DNA of 64,000 nt from Siderastrea radians (GCA_964017195.1 OZ024900.1:34105093-34169092); one strand, 5' to 3'. Shown: positions 1 through 14,459, counted from the first letter of the stretch. Numbers and translations: made by a program. Notes: generated by a model not told the origin, from the letters alone.

Positions 1-1699
1 GAAAGTCCGCATGTCCACAGTGTGTCTTTCTCTTTTGACTCGCCAAAGTTGTTCATTTGATCGCTGCGGGGGGTATACGCTTGAATTGTCCGGTCGAGGA
101 GAGGGGTGATTCCCAATGCATGAAGTTTATTACACAATTACTGGATAAAGTGAACCCAGTTTCAGTTAATTATAAAAGTTGACAGCTAAAGGCTAGAAAA
201 CTGATGGATACAACACTTCTGGTATATTATGTAATCAAGAGAAAATGCGTGCTTTAACCAGGTCAGTTGAAGGTCCACCGAAGATAGGCGGTTAGTGGAG
301 CAAGTCCCCACCAACTGCAATACATAAATTAAAATTGGCCTAGGCGTTGGCCGGGCTTCAATCATCCTCAAACAAAAGAGTAGTCTTCTTCATTCTTGGG
401 GACTTACAACTTTGTAAGGGGGTTTAGGGTGCTTATATCCCAGTAGTAGAGATTGTATTCGTGCTGAGATGGGAATAAAGAGGAAAATTGAAACTCAGTG
501 AAACAAACAGAACACACATGCTTTCTTTCAACCAATCAGGAGAAAAGAAAAAATCCATCGTGACTGCGCCTGCGCAATTTTTCCCGCGCTTGGCACTGAT
601 CGCAAGCTTCTACGTCATATACATTCTCTTTTGTGGTACACAGCCTTAAGTGTCATGTGTGTTTTTCAGCTTTAATTTAATAAGGTTTATGTCTCCCGAA
701 CGATCTTATCCCTTTATTTAGATATATATTTTTTGAACTCAGGAAGATCAAAGTGTTTACTTTTCTGATATTGACACGCCAGCAATCATGTGAACGAATG
801 GAGAGGGAAACAACATTGAAGAGGGAAATATTTCTTCTATCATCCACAAAATCAAACCTAAAATCAATCCTTTTGAAAAAGTATTACTGATGAGTTTGAA
901 CATTTCCACCAAACTTGATGCTGCAGCAGTTGAACAGACAGCTGACAGAGATTGAAACATTTTACTGAACAAACAATCTCAATCACTCGCCATTGTTCCT
1001 CTATTTGGGAAGAGAAATATCCACTCGCCTTTGTTTAAACGTTCTTAGCAGAGGAATGCACAGCACGAAGAGAGAAGCAAACTTGTGCACAGTTTTTAGA
1101 CAGCAGAACATCGATCTGGCTCGAACCGTCATTATGGGAAACCCAAACGTGTTGAAGTTAACAAAAATTCGTGTTATTGTGAATGAAATTATTCAATGAG
1201 CAAATCACTATTAGGAAAGTGCTTTCGGTTCAAGAAGGCACGAAGGTCTAATTATTAGGGTCTCAGTTTAGTAGTAATATTAGCTAATTTTGTATTATTC
1301 GAGGATGGAGACTCAGACTATCCGACAGATTTGTTTAATTAGTCGTCAGGGAATTTAATTTGCTTAACTGAAAGAAAATTAATCTGAACTGAAGCATTCT
1401 TTGAAAATCAATCAAGCATATGGACGTTTCGGGAGAGGTTGCGGCATAACATTATTCAGACGCCAAGAGACTGAAATTATCATTAATGCTCAGGACATAA
1501 ACTTAAATTCTTCGCGGAGTCAGGTTTTGCTTTGGCCACTGTTGTCGTAATATTAAAGATTAAAACAGAACAACTTGAGTGTAAAGACAGAATCGTCGAG
1601 AATCGTTTACTTTTGTTTGTAACTTAGGGTGATTCATAACTTTAACTACAAGTTCAAAATGTCAAGTTAACCTTGCACAATAAAATGAAATTCCTAACT

Positions 1700-1707
1700 T
1701 ATAAATA
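1700..1707 (+). promoter_or_regulatory. TATA-box-like element, unit 1
   Basis: TATAAATA in the conserved context CCTAACT / AAAAGCGGCG, 789 bases before the copy 1 signal-peptide ATG. Confidence 0.45.
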
Positions 1708-2488
1708 AAAAGCGGCGTTTTGGATGTTTGTGTCTCCTTCTGAGCGTAACCCACTCGTAAAAGCTTTTCATGGGTGATGGCTCATTAAAACGGAGAAAAT
1801 GCCCCAAAGAAGTAAAATGGATTTATCTTACAGTGTTGAAAGAACACTTATAAATTCAGTCTAATATATATCTGAGGGATTATCTGTTTTAACATTTTCA
1901 CTAATGGTTGATGCCGTATCAGCTGAACAGCTGGTTGGTGACAGAGAGTTACCATTATCTCAGTCGCTCTCCATTGTTTCTCTTCAAAAGGTCTACTGCG
2001 TTTTGTTTAAATTTGTGTTTACACAAAATGTGCAGTGGAGGAAGGTATAGAATGAAGATTGATACGGAGCCATGCACAATGCAATTTTGCGTTCAATGCC
2101 ACCTCACTCGGTTTTCACTGATTTTCACCAAACTCGATGCCTCATCAGCCGAAAAAACGAAGGCGTGACCGTAATAGAAAATTTTTCATTTTATTAGCGA
2201 TCTTATTCATTCCCCAGTTGTCTTTGGAATTAAAATTGTCTACTGCGTCCTCACTTTTGTTCAATGTCGGGCTGCTTAGACAAAATGTCTAGAAAATATG
2301 GAAGTGTCAGGGTTAAAAATATCCAAGAGTTTTCTATTTTCAGTTAATTATGTCTAGTTGAAAATCATTCCACTCAATCATTTGTGTTGTAAATCGTGGT
2401 TATGTTACGGTTCATCGATGGGTGATCTCTTATGAACAAGGTAAGTCATTTCATTGTTCACTTGAGAGGACGCAACCAAACTGGCAAC

Positions 2489-2576
2489 ATGAAACGGCAG
2501 TGTGAATTTCTTATCTTGCTGGCTGCCTTTGCAGTTGCTTTTTCAGCAGTTACTGCGACCAAAGGGATTAAAAGAG
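2489..2576 (+). CDS. Signal-peptide first exon, tandem copy 1
   Basis: The exon encodes a start Met, basic KRQC, a hydrophobic core (FLILLAAFAVAFSAV) and a likely signal-peptidase site after AVTA, then TKGIKR. It ends at a strong donor (AGAG/GTAAGA) in phase 1. An in-frame ATG lies 57 bases upstream (2432), but the inner Met gives a canonical signal peptide, so I chose it. Reading through the donor gives only 33 more residues before a stop. Identical protein to the other three copies. Whether this copy is used in transcripts is unknown. Confidence 0.65.
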
Positions 2577-3276
2577 GTAAGAACAAAGATATGTCGCGGT
2601 TGACGCTTGGCGAAAGGCAAATTCTAAGTCAGTTAAACATGGACTTGGCGCTGACTGAATGCTTATCCGAATTTTGAGAAGGGAGGTTTTGATCGAAAGA
2701 AAGTCAATTGATGTTTTTTGTATTCTACCAGGATATATTCTTTATTACTCTAGAAAGGGTAGACAAAAAGGCTAGAGTTTAATTAAGGAGATGTTTTAAA
2801 ACTCCTTTTTGTTATCTCAGTGAAAGTCCGCTCACCCACAGTGTGTCTTTCTCTTTTGACTCGCCGTTGTTCATGTGATCGCTGCGGGGAGGGGGGGGGG
2901 GGGTATAGGCTTGAGTTTTGCAGTCGAGGAGAGGGGTCATTCCCAATGCATGAAGTTCAGTACTACACAATTACTGGATAAAGTGAGACAATGTTCAGTT
3001 AGTTTTGACAGTTTTGAAGGTTGAAAGCTTAGCTTAAGCTGTCAACTTAAGCTGTTAACTTAATCCGAACTAGAAAACTGATGGATACAAACCTTCTGGT
3101 ATATTTTGTAATCAACAAAAAATCCCTGCTTTAACCGGGTCAGTTGGAGGTCCACCCAAGACAGGCGGTTAGTAGAGCAAGCCTTCACCAACTGCAATAC
3201 ATAAATTAAAATTGGACTGTGCGTTGGTCGGGCTTCAATCATGTTGAAACAAAAGAGTAGTCTTCTTCATTCCTGG

Positions 3277-3374
3277 TACCCTGCGAGCAAAGGCCCTTCG
3301 ATCTTCCTAGATAAGTCGGGAAGACCTCTTCCCGACTTATCTAGGAAGATCGAAGGGCCTCTGCTCGCAGGGTA
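3277..3374. mobile_element. 98-bp perfect-foldback MITE with 9-bp target duplication
   Basis: Two near-perfect arms starting TACCCTGCGAGCA meet in the centre. The flanks carry CATTCCTGG on both sides (3268-3276 and 3375-3383), while units 2, 3 and 4 have the empty site with one copy. A 9-bp duplication suggests a Mutator-like transposase. Confidence 0.92.
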
Positions 3375-4601
3375 CATTCCTGGGGACTTACAACTTCGTA
3401 AAGGGATTTAGGGTGCTTATATCCCAGTAGTAGAGATTGTATTCGTGTTGAGAGGGGAATTAACAGAAAAGTTGAAACCCAGTGAAATAAACAGAACACA
3501 CATGCATGCTTTCTTTCAACCAATAAGGAGAAAAGAAAAATCCATCGTGACTGGACCTGCACTATTTTTCCCGCGCTTGGCACTGATCGCACGCTTCTAC
3601 TTCATTTGTGGTACACAGACTTAAGTGATTTCATTTTTAAGGTTTATGTCTCCCGAGCGATATTATCCTTTATTTGGATATATATTTTTTGAACTCAGGA
3701 AGATTAAAGTGTTAACTTTCCCGATATTTCAAAATATCAAGTACTAACTTGATGGAAAGCAGCATAGAATAACTTCAGTTGCCTGTACCTCGCTCCTGAG
3801 AGCTACTCGCGCACGACACGCCATCAGTCATGTGAACGAATGGAGAGGGAAACAACATTGAAGGGAAAAATATTTCTTCTATCATCCACAAATCAAAAAT
3901 AAAATCAATCCTCTTGAAAACGTATTACTGATGAGTTTGAACATTTCCACTAAACTTGATGCTGCGGCAGTTGAACAGACAGCCGACAGAGATTGAAAGC
4001 ATTTTGTAGTTTAATTAATACTGAACAAACAATCTCAATCACTCGCCATTGTTCCTTTATTTGGGAAAAGAAATGTCCACTCGCCTTTGTTTAAACGTTC
4101 TTAGCAGAGGAATGCACAGCACGAAGATAGAAGCAAACTTGTGCACAGTTTTTAGACAGTACACTGAGTACAATATCGATCTGACTCGAACCGTCATCAT
4201 GGGAAACACAAACCTGTTGAGGTTAACAAAAATTCGTGTTATCGCGAATAAAAATTATTCAATGAGAAAATCACTATTAGGAAAGTGCTTTGAGTCCAAG
4301 ATGGCAAGAAGTTCTAATTATTAGGGTCTCAGTTCAGTAGCAATATCGGCAAATTTTGTATTATATATTCGATTATGGAGACTATCCAGACTATCCGACA
4401 GATTTGTTTAATTAGTCGTCAGGGAACTTTTAATTTGCCAAACTGAAAGAAAATTAATCTGAGCAGTAGCATTCTTTGAAAATCAATCAAGCATATGTAA
4501 TTCTCGGCAGAAGTCACGGCATAGCATGATTCAGACCCGACTCAGATTAGGAAAGATGCCAAGAAACTGAAATTATCATTTATGCTCAGGACGTAGACTT
4601 A

Positions 4602-4831
4602 AGCGGCCTTCACACGTCAAACTAATGTTGGCCAACTCGTGTTGGCAAACCGGCAAATTGGTGTGTGTGAACGACACAACAAAATGTTGGCAAACTGTTG
4701 GCAAGAATAGAAACAAGTTCCGCTATTTGTCGCCATCAGTTTGCCAACATGTTGTTTTGTCGTTCACACACACCAATTTTGTGTTTGCCGAAAAGAGTTG
4801 GCCAACATTAGTTTGACGTGTGAAGGCTGCT
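4602..4831. mobile_element. 230-bp MITE with TTA target duplication (PIF/Harbinger-like)
   Basis: The ends are AGCGGCCTTCACACGTC and its inverted partner GACGTGTGAAGGCTGCT, with long inverted arms rich in GTTGGC. TTA flanks both sides (4599-4601, 4832-4834). Units 3 and 4 show the empty site (GACTTAGATTC). A 3-bp TTA duplication is typical of PIF/Harbinger elements. Confidence 0.9.
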
Positions 4832-5952
4832 TTAGATTCTTCATCGAGTCAGGTTTTGGCCACTGTTGTCGTAAACAGGACAACGAGAGCGTAAAGACAG
4901 ACTCGTCGAGAATCATCCATTGAATCTTTATCTTTGTTTGTAGCTTGGGGTGATTCATAACTTTAACTACAAGTTCAAAATGTCAAGTTAACCTTACACA
5001 ATAAAATGAAATTCCTAACTTATAAATAGAACGCGGCGTTTTGGATGTTTGTGTCTCCTTTTGAGCTTGACCCACTCGTAAAATCTTTTCACACGTAAGG
5101 GGTCATTAAAACAGAGAAAATGCCCTAAAGAAGTGAACTGAATACATCTCGCTCACACGTGCTGAATTTAAACTGAAATCAATTTTTATATAAGGGATAA
5201 ACTGTTTGAACATTTTCACCAACGGTTGATGCCGCATCAGCCAAACAGCTGGTTGGCGACAGAGAGTTACTACAATCTCAGCTACTCTCCATTGCTTCTC
5301 TTTAAAATATCCACTACGTTTTGTTTAATTGTGCTTGGACTAAATGTGTAGTGGAGGATTGCATAGCATGAAGATTGATTCGGACTCTTGCACAAATTAT
5401 GCGATTTACGTCCGTACCACCACACTCCGGTTTAAACATTTTCTCTAACAACCCTAGCCACTCTCCATTCTTTGTCCGTTTGGAAATAGAGATGTCTACT
5501 AGCTCAGTTTTGTTAAAAAGTCCCTAGCAGAGAATGCACAGTATGAAGATAGAAGCAAACCTGTGCACAGGTATTCAGATACAGTAGAATGACCAGGAAT
5601 ATCGATCTGACTCCAGAGCCATCATGGGAAACTCAAGCCTGTTGAAGTTAACAAAAATTCGTGTTTTCGTGAGTACATTTCTCACTGAGCGACGGTACTA
5701 TTAGGGGGCTGCTTTCGGTTCAATCTCACGAGAGGTTCAAATTATTAGGGTCTGATTTATTCAGTAGCAATATTAGCTCAAATTATCATTAATGCTCAGG
5801 ACAGGTAAACAGGACAACAGAGTGTAAAGACAGACTCGTCAGGAATCATCTATTGAATCTTTAGCTTTGTTTGTAACTTAGGGTGATTCATAACTTTAAC
5901 TACAGGTTCAAAATGTCAAGTTATCTTACACAAGAAAATGAAATTCCTAACT

Positions 5953-5960
5953 TATAAATA
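5953..5960 (+). promoter_or_regulatory. TATA-box-like element, unit 2 (proximal)
   Basis: TATAAATA followed by GAAAGCGGTG, 793 bases before the copy 2 ATG. A second one in the same unit is at 5021-5028. Confidence 0.45.
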
Positions 5961-6745
5961 GAAAGCGGTGTTTTGGATGTTTGTGTCTCCTTCTGAGCGT
6001 AACCCATTTGCAAATAAAGCTTTTCATGCGTGATGGGTAATCAAAACGGAGAAAATGCCCCAAGGATGTGAAATATATTTATCTTGCAGTGTTTAATCAA
6101 AACTAAAATCAATTTTTATATAAGGGATTATCTGTTTGATTATTTTGGCCAAAATTTATGCCGCATTAGGCAAACAGGTTGGCGAGAGAGAGTTTAACTA
6201 CAATCTATGCCACTCTCCTTTGTTTCTCTTCAAACGCTGTCTACTTCATTTTGCTTAAATTGATGTTAAGACAAAATGCCGTAGCAGAGGAATGCATAGC
6301 ATGAACATTGACGCGGAGCCATGCACAATGCAATTTTGCGTTAAATATACCACCTCACTACCTCACTCCGGTTTTAACATTTTCACCAAACGTGATGCCT
6401 CATCAGCCGAAAAAGGAAGACGTGACCGTAATAGAAAACTTTTCGTTTTATTAGCGATCTTATTCATTCGTCAGTTGTCTATGGAATTAAAATTGTCTAC
6501 TGCGTCCTCACTTTTGTTCAATGTCGGGCTGCCTAGACAAAATGTCTAGAAAATATGGAAGTGTCAGGGTTAAAAATATCCAAGAGTTTTCTATTTTCAG
6601 TTAAATATGTCTAGTTGAAAATCATTCCACTCAATCATTTGTGTTGTAAATCTTGGTTATGTTATGGTTTATCGATGGGTGATCTCTTATGAACAAGGTA
6701 AGTCACTTCATTGTTCACTTGAGAGGACGCAACCAAACTGGCAAC

Positions 6746-6833
6746 ATGAAACGGCAGTGTGAATTTCTTATCTTGCTGGCTGCCTTTGCCGTTGCGTTTT
6801 CAGCAGTTACTGCGACCAAAGGGATTAAAAGAG
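6746..6833 (+). CDS. Signal-peptide first exon, tandem copy 2
   Basis: Same exon as at 2489, 4257 bases downstream, with the same phase-1 donor. Differences from copy 1 in the exon are silent (GCA to GCC and GCT to GCG, both Ala). This is a candidate alternative first exon for the MACPF gene downstream. Confidence 0.65.
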
Positions 6834-9659
6834 GTAAGAACAAAGATATGTCGCGGTTGACGCTTGGCGAAAGGCAAATTCTAAGTCAGTTAAACATGGA
6901 CTTGGCGCTGACTGAATGCTTATCCGAATTTTGAGAAGGGAGGTTTTGATCGAAAGAAAGTCAATTGATGTTTTTTGTATTCTACCAGGATATATTCTTT
7001 ATTACTCTAGAAAGGGTAGACAAAAAGGCTAGAGTTTAATTAAGGAGATGTTTTAAAACTCCTTTTTGTTATCTCAGTGAAAGTCCGCTCATCCACAGTG
7101 TGTCTTTCTCTTTTGACTCGCCGTTGTTCATGTGATCGCTGCGGGGAGGGGGGGGGGGGGTATAGGCTTGAGTTTTGCGGTCGAGGAGAGGGGTCATTCC
7201 CAATGCATGAAGTTCAGTACTACACAATTACTGGATAAAGTGAGACAATGTTCAGTTAGTTTTGACAGTTTTGAAGGTTGAAAGCTTAGCTTAAGCTGTC
7301 AACTTAAGCTGTTAACTTAATCCGGGCTAGAAAACTGATGGATACAAACCTTCTGGTATATTTTGTAATCAACAAAAAATTCCTGCTTCAACCGGGTCAG
7401 TTGAAGGTCCACCCAAGACAGGCGGTTAGTGGAGCGAGCCTTCACCAACTGCAATACATAAATTAAAATTGGACTGTGCGTTGGCCGGGCTTCAATCATG
7501 TTGAAACAAAAGAGTAGTCTTCTTCATTCCTGGGGACTTACAACTTCGTAAAGGGATTTAGGGTACTTATATCCCAGTAGTAGAGATTGTATTCATGTTG
7601 AGAGGGGAATTAACAGAAAAGTTGAAACCCAGTGAAATAAACAGAACACACATGCATGCTTTCTTTCAACCAATAAGGAGAAAAGAAAAATCCATCGTGA
7701 CTGGACCTGCACTATTTTCCCGCGCTTGGCACTGATCGCACGCTTCTACTTCATTTGTGGTACACAGACTTAAGTGATTTCATTTTTAAGGTTTATGTCT
7801 CCCGAGCGATCTTATCCTTTATTTGGATATATATCTTTTGAACTCAGGAAGATTAAAGTGTTAACTTTCCCGATATTTCAAAATATCAAGTACTAACTTG
7901 ATGGAAAGTAGCATAAAATAACTTCAGTTGCCTGTACCTCGCTCCTGAGAGCTACTCGCGCACGACACGCCATCAGTCATGTGAACGAATGGAGAGGGAA
8001 ACAACATTGAAGGGAAAAATATTTCTTCTATCATCCACAAATCAAAAATAAAATGAATCCTCTTGAAAACGTATTACTGATGAGTTTGAACATTTCCACT
8101 AAACTTGATGCTGCGGCAGTTGAACAGACAGCCGACAGAGATTGAAAGCATTTTATAGTGTTATTAATACTGAACAAACAATCTCAATCACTCGCCATTG
8201 TTCCTTTATTTGGGAAAAGAAATGTCCACTCGCCTTTGTTTAAACGTTCTTAGCAGAGGAATGCACAGCACGAAGATAGAAGCAAACTTGTGCACAGTTT
8301 TTAGACAGTACACTGAGTACAATATCGATCTGACTCGAACCGTCATCATGGGAAACACAAACCTGTTGAGGTTAACAAAAATTCGTGTTATCGCGAATAA
8401 AAATTATTCAATGAGAAAATCACTATTAGGAAAGAGCTTTGAGTCCAAGATGGCAAGAAGTTCTAATTATTAGGGTCTCAGTTCAGTAGCAATATCGGCT
8501 AATTTTGTATTATATATTCGATTATGGAGACTATCCAGACTATCCGACAGATTTGTTTAATTAGTCGTCAGGGAACTTTTAATTTGCCAAACTGAAAGAA
8601 AATTAATCTGAGCAGTAGCATTCTTTGAAAATCAATCAAGCATATGTAATTCTCCGCAGAAGTCACGGCATAGCATGATTCAGACCCGATTCAGATTAGG
8701 AAAGATGCCAAGAAACTGAAATTATCATTTATGCTCAGGACGTAGACTTAGATTCTTCATCGAGTCAGGTTTTGGCCACTGTTGTCGTAAACAGGACAAC
8801 GAGAGCGTAAAGACAGACTCGTCGGGAATCATCCATTGAATCTTTACCTTTGTTTGTAGCTTGGGGTGATTCATAACTTTAACTACAAGTTCAAAATGTC
8901 AAGTTAACCTTACACAATAAAATGAAATTCCTAACTTATAAATAGAACGCGGCGTTTTGGATGTTTGTGTCTCCTTTTGAGCTTGACCCACTCGTAAAAG
9001 CTTTTCACACGTAAGGGGTCATTAAAACGGAGAAAATGCCCTAAAGAAGTGAACTGAATACATCTCGCTCACACGTGCTGAATTTAAACTGAAATCAATT
9101 TTTATATTAGGGATAAACTGTTTGAACATTTTCACCAACGGTTGATGCCGCATCAGCCAAACAGCTGGTTGGCGACAGAGAGTTACTACAATCTCAGCTA
9201 CTCTCTCCATTGCTTCTCTTTAAAATATCCACTACGTTTTGTTTTAATTGTGCTTGGACTAAATGTGTAGTGGAGGATTGCATAGCATGAAGATTGATTC
9301 GGACTCTTGCACAAATTATGCGATTTACGTCCGTACCACCACACTCCGGTTTAAACATTTTCTCTAACAACCCTAGCCACTCTCCGTTCTTTGTCCGTTT
9401 GGAAATAGAGATGTCTACTAGCTCAGTTTTGTTAAAAAGTCCCTAGCAGAGAATGCACAGTATGAAGATAGAAGCAAACCTGTGCACAGGTATTCAGATA
9501 CAGTAGAATGACCAGGAATATCGATCTGACTCCAGAGCCGTCATGGGAAACTCAAGCCTGTTGAAGTTAACAAAAATTCGTGTTTTCGTGAGTACATTTC
9601 TCACTGAGCGAAGTACTATTAGGGGGCTGCTTTCGGTTCAATCTCACGAGAGGTTCAAA

Positions 9660-10335
9660 CTCAAGTAACTTAAGGCTTGGTTGTTTTTCCTAAAACAACC
9701 CCCAGCAGAGATTTTTGAAACCTTCCGTTTTTTGTGGTTAAAATAACTTATCCCAAACATACCAGTTTCAGTTAATAATTGTTTGACTTTTCTGATCAAA
9801 TTAAAGTCTTTCTAACTATCACGTGACATTTCTTGGTTGATGACGTCACAAAACGTGTTTTTTGAAATGGGGAACGTTAGCACTTAAAAATTTGGAGAAC
9901 TTATGTCGTTAAAATGCCCAGTAGCACCATAACAGTGTATTTCCGCCTTTTAAGGTGGTATACGTCATTTATGTTTGAAGATATTTCGACGTTTAGCATG
10001 TCACGTGACCTGTTTTCAAAAATTGACCGTTTCCATTAACACATGGACACGATTAAAAAGCGGAGTGATAAATCCTATACTAAGAATCATTGGACAATGA
10101 AGTAAAAAGATGAATATCAAATAGCTTTCTGTTCCCCATTTTCACGTAAAGATTTTGACCGTTATAAGTCATTTTCAAGTCACGTGACAAAAACTTCAGG
10201 TGAATAAGTTCATAAAATTACTAATAATAACGATGCCAAACTACTTGCTAAGTTTCAGGAAGAATGGAAAAATGTTTCACCTTCAAATAAAAATATGTCA
10301 AATTACCAGCCTAGTCAAGCCTTAACATACTTGAG
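9660..10335. mobile_element. 676-bp non-autonomous TIR element in unit 3 only
   Basis: Begins CTCAAGTAACTTAAGGCTT and ends with the inverse of CTCAAGTATGTTAAGGCTT. Units 2 and 4 show the uninterrupted site (TTCAAATTATTAGG); only AA is duplicated. It has no long ORF. It contains several TCACGTGAC motifs. Confidence 0.88.
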
Positions 10336-10548
10336 AATTATTAGGGTCTAATTTATTCAGTAGCAATATTAGCTCAAATTATCATTAATGCTCAGGACAG
10401 GTAAACAGGACAACAGAGCGTAAAGACAGACTCGTCAGGAATCATCTATTGAATCTTTAGCTTTGTTTGTAACTTAGGGTGATTCATAACTTTAACTACA
10501 GGTTCAAAATGTCAAGTTATCTTACACAAGAAAATGAAATTCCTAACT

Positions 10549-10556
10549 TATAAATA
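10549..10556 (+). promoter_or_regulatory. TATA-box-like element, unit 3 (proximal)
   Basis: TATAAATA in the same context, 793 bases before the copy 3 ATG. A second one is at 8937-8944. Confidence 0.45.
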
Positions 10557-11341
10557 GAAAGCGGTGTTTTGGATGTTTGTGTCTCCTTCTGAGCGTAACC
10601 CATTTGCAAATAACGCTTTTCATGCGTGATGGGTAATCAAAACGGAGAAAATGCCCCAAGGATGTGAAATATATTTATCTGGCAGTGTTTAATCAAAACT
10701 AAAATCAATTTTTATATAAGGGATTATCTGTTTGATTATTTTGGCCAAAATTTATGCCGCATTAGGCAAACAGGTTGGCGAGAGAGAGTTTAACTACAAT
10801 CTATGCCACTCTCCTTTGTTTCTCTTCAAACGCTGTCTACTTCATTTTGCTTAAATTGATGTTAAGACAAAATGCCGTAGCAGAGGAATGCATAACATGA
10901 ACATTGACGCGGAGCCATGCACAATGCAATTTTGCGTTAAATATACCACCTCACTACCTCACTCCGGTTTTAACATTTTCACCAAACGTGATGCCTCATC
11001 AGCCGAAAAAGGAAGACGTGACCGTAATAGAAAACTTTTCGTTTTATTAGCGATCTTATTCATTCTTCAGTTGTCTATGGAATTAAAATTGTCTACTGCG
11101 TCCTCACTTTTGTTCAATGTCGGGCTGCCTAGACAAAATGTCTAGAAAATATGGAAGTGTCAGGGTTAAAAATATCCAAGAGTTTTCTATTTTCAGTTAA
11201 ATATGTCTAGTTGAAAATCATTCCACTCAATCATTTGTGTTGTAAATCTTGGTTATGTTATGGTTTATCGATGGGTGATCTCTTATGAACAAGGTAAGTC
11301 ACTTCATTGTTCACTTGAGAGGACGCAACCAAACTGGCAAC

Positions 11342-11429
11342 ATGAAACGGCAGTGTGAATTTCTTATCTTGCTGGCTGCCTTTGCCGTTGCTTTTTCAGC
11401 AGTTACTGCGACCAAAGGGATTAAAAGAG
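11342..11429 (+). CDS. Signal-peptide first exon, tandem copy 3
   Basis: Same exon, 4596 bases after copy 2; the extra spacing is caused by a 676-bp MITE inserted in this unit. Protein is unchanged and the GTAAGA donor is intact. This is a candidate alternative first exon. Confidence 0.65.
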
Positions 11430-14400
11430 GTAAGAACAAAGATATGTCGCGGTTGACGCTTGGCGAAAGGCAAATTCTAAGTCAGTTAAACATGGACTTG
11501 GCGCTGACTGAATGCTTATCCGAATTTTGAGAAGGGAGGTTTTGATCGAAAGAAAGTCAATTGATGTTTTTTGTATTCTACCAGGATATATTCTTTATTA
11601 CTCTAGAAAGGGTAGACAAAAAGGCTAGAGTTTAATTAAGGAGATGTTTTAAAACTCCTTTTTGTTATCTCAGTGAAAGTCCGCTCACCCACAGTGTGTC
11701 TTTCTCTTTTGACTCGCCGTTGTTCATGTGATCGCTGCGGGGAGGGGGGGGGGTATAGGCTTGAGTTTTGCGGTCGAGGAGAGGGGTCATTCCCAATGCA
11801 TGAAGTTCAGTACTACACAATTACTGGATAAAGTGAGACAATGTTCAGTTAGTTTTGACAGTTTTGAAGGTTGAAAGCTTAGCTTAAGCTGTCAACTTAA
11901 GCTGTTAACTTAATCCGGGCTAGAAAACTGATGGATACAAACCTTCTGGTATATTTTGTAATCAACAAAAAATTCCTGCTTCAACCGGGTCAGTTGAAGG
12001 TCCACCCAAGACAGGCGGTTAGTGGAGCGAGCCTTCACCAACTGCAATACATAAATTAAAATTGGACTGTACGTTGGCCGGGCTTCAATCATGTTGAAAC
12101 AAAAGAGTAGTCTTCTTCATTCCTGGGGACTTACAACTTCGTAAAGGGATTTAGGGTGCTTATATCCCAGTAGTAGAGATTGTATTCATGTTGAGAGGGG
12201 AATTAACAGAAAAGTTGAAACCCAGTGAAATAAACAGAACACACATGCTTTCTTTCAACCAATAAGGAGAAAAGAAAAATCCATCGTGACTGGACCTGCA
12301 CTATTTTTCCCGCGCTTGGCACTGATCGCACGCTTCTACTTCATTTGTGGTACACAGACTTAAGTGATTTCATTTTTAAGGTTTATGTCTCCCGAGCGAT
12401 CTTATCCTTTATTTGGATATATATTTTTTGAACTCAGGAAGATTAAAGTGTTAACTTTCCCGATATTTCAAAATATCAAGTACTAACTTGATGGAAAGTA
12501 GCATAGAATAACTTCAGTTGCCTGTACCTCGCTCCTGAGAGCTACTCGCGCACGACACGCCATCAGTCATGTGAACGAATGGAGAGGGAAACAACATTGA
12601 AGGGAAAAATATTTCTTCTATCATCCACAAATCAAAAATAAAATGAATCCTCTTGAAAACGTATTACTGATGAGTTTGAACATTTCCACTAAACTTGATG
12701 CTGCGGCAGTTGAACAGACAGCCGACAGAGATTGAAAGCATTTTATAGTTTAATTAATACTGAACAAACAATCTCAATCACTCGCCATTGTTCCTCTATT
12801 TGGGAAAAGAAATGTCCACTCGCCTTTGTTTAAACGTTCTTAGCAGAGGAATGCACAGCACGAAGATAGAAGCAAACTTGTGCACAGTTTTTAGACAGTA
12901 CACTGAGTACAATATCGATCTGACTCGAACCGTCATCATGGGAAACACAAACCTGTTGAGGTTAACAAAAATTCGTGTTGTCGCGAATAAAAATTATTCA
13001 ATGAGAAAATCACTATTAGGAAAGAGCTTTGAGTCCAAGATGGCAAGAAGTTCTAATTATTAGGGTCTCAGTTCAGTAGCAATATTGGCTAACTTTGTAT
13101 TATATATTCGATTATGGAGACTATCCAGACTATCCGACAGATTTGTTTAATTAGTCGTCAGGGAACTTTTAATTTGCCAAACTGAAAGAAAATTAATCTG
13201 AGCAGTAGCATTCTTTGAAAATCAATCAAGCATATGTAATTCTCCGCAGAAGTCACGGCATAGCATGATTCAGACCCGATTCAGATTAGGAAAGATGCCA
13301 AGAAACTGAAATTATCATTTATGCTCAGGACGTAGACTTAGATTCTTCATCGAGTCAGGTTTTGGCCACTGTTGTCGTAAACAGGACAACGAGAGCGTAA
13401 AGATAGACTCGTCGGGAATCATCCATTGAATCTTTACCTTTGTTTGTAGCTTGGGGTGATTCATAACTTTAACTACAAGTTCAAAATGTCAAGTTAACCT
13501 TACACAATAAAATGAAATTCCTAACTTATAAATAGAACGCGGCGTTTTGGATGTTTGTGTCTCCTTTTGAGCTTGACCCACTCGTAAAAGCTTTTCACAC
13601 GTAAGGGGTCATTAAAACGGAGAAAATGCCCTAAAGAAGTGAACTGAATACATCTCGCTCACACGTGCTGAATTTAAACTGAAATCAATTTTTATATTAG
13701 GGATAAACTGTTTGAACATTTTCACCAACGGTTGATGCCGCATCAGCCAAACAGCTGGTTGGCGACAGAGAGTTACTACAATCTCAGCTACTCTCTCCAT
13801 TGCTTCTCTTTAAAATATCCACTACGTTTTGTTTTAATTGTGCTTGGACTAAATGTGTAGTGGAGGATTGCATAGCATGAAGATTGATTCGGACTCTTGC
13901 ACAAATTATGCGATTTACGTCCGTACCACCACACTCCGGTTTAAACATTTTCTCTAACAACCCTAGCCACTCTCCGTTCTTTGTCCGTTTGGAAATAGAG
14001 ATGTCTACTAGCTCAGTTTTGTTAAAAAGTCCCTAGCAGAGAATGCACAGTATGAAGATAGAAGCAAACCTGTGCACAGGTATTCAGATACAGTAGAATG
14101 ACCAGGAATATCGATCTGACTGCAGAGCCGTCATGGGAAACTCAAGCCTGTTGAAGTTAACAAAATTCGGGTTTTCGTGAGTACATTTCTCACTGAGCGA
14201 AGTACTATTAGGGGGCTGCTTTCGGTTCAATCTCACGAGAGGTTCAAATTATTAGGGTCTAATTTATTCAGTAGCAATATTAGCTCAAATTATCATTAAT
14301 GCTCAGGACAGGTAAACAGGACAACAGAGCGTAAAGACAGACTCGTCAGGAATCATCTATTGAATCTTTAGCTTTGTTTGTAACTTAGGGTGATTCATAA

Positions 14401-14459
14401 CTTTAACTACAGGTTCAAAATGTCAAGTTATCTTACACAAGAAAATGAAATTCCTAACT

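Noticed and set aside
2489..2677. Free-standing 62-residue secreted peptide gene in each unit
   Set aside because: A strong donor lies within the frame, its phase fits exon 2 of the MACPF gene, and amino-acid changes concentrate after the donor.
6292..11145. 85-codon frames at 6292 and 10888 inside the units
   Set aside because: Not kept open in units 1 and 4 (frame differs), so chance frames within the repeat.
4049..13063. Conserved 91-codon frames at 4049, 8198 and 12788 (MFLYLGKEMSTR...)
   Set aside because: Conserved only because the units are nearly identical. In unit 1 the frame is truncated and other sub-repeats do not keep it; no signal peptide or domain is seen.
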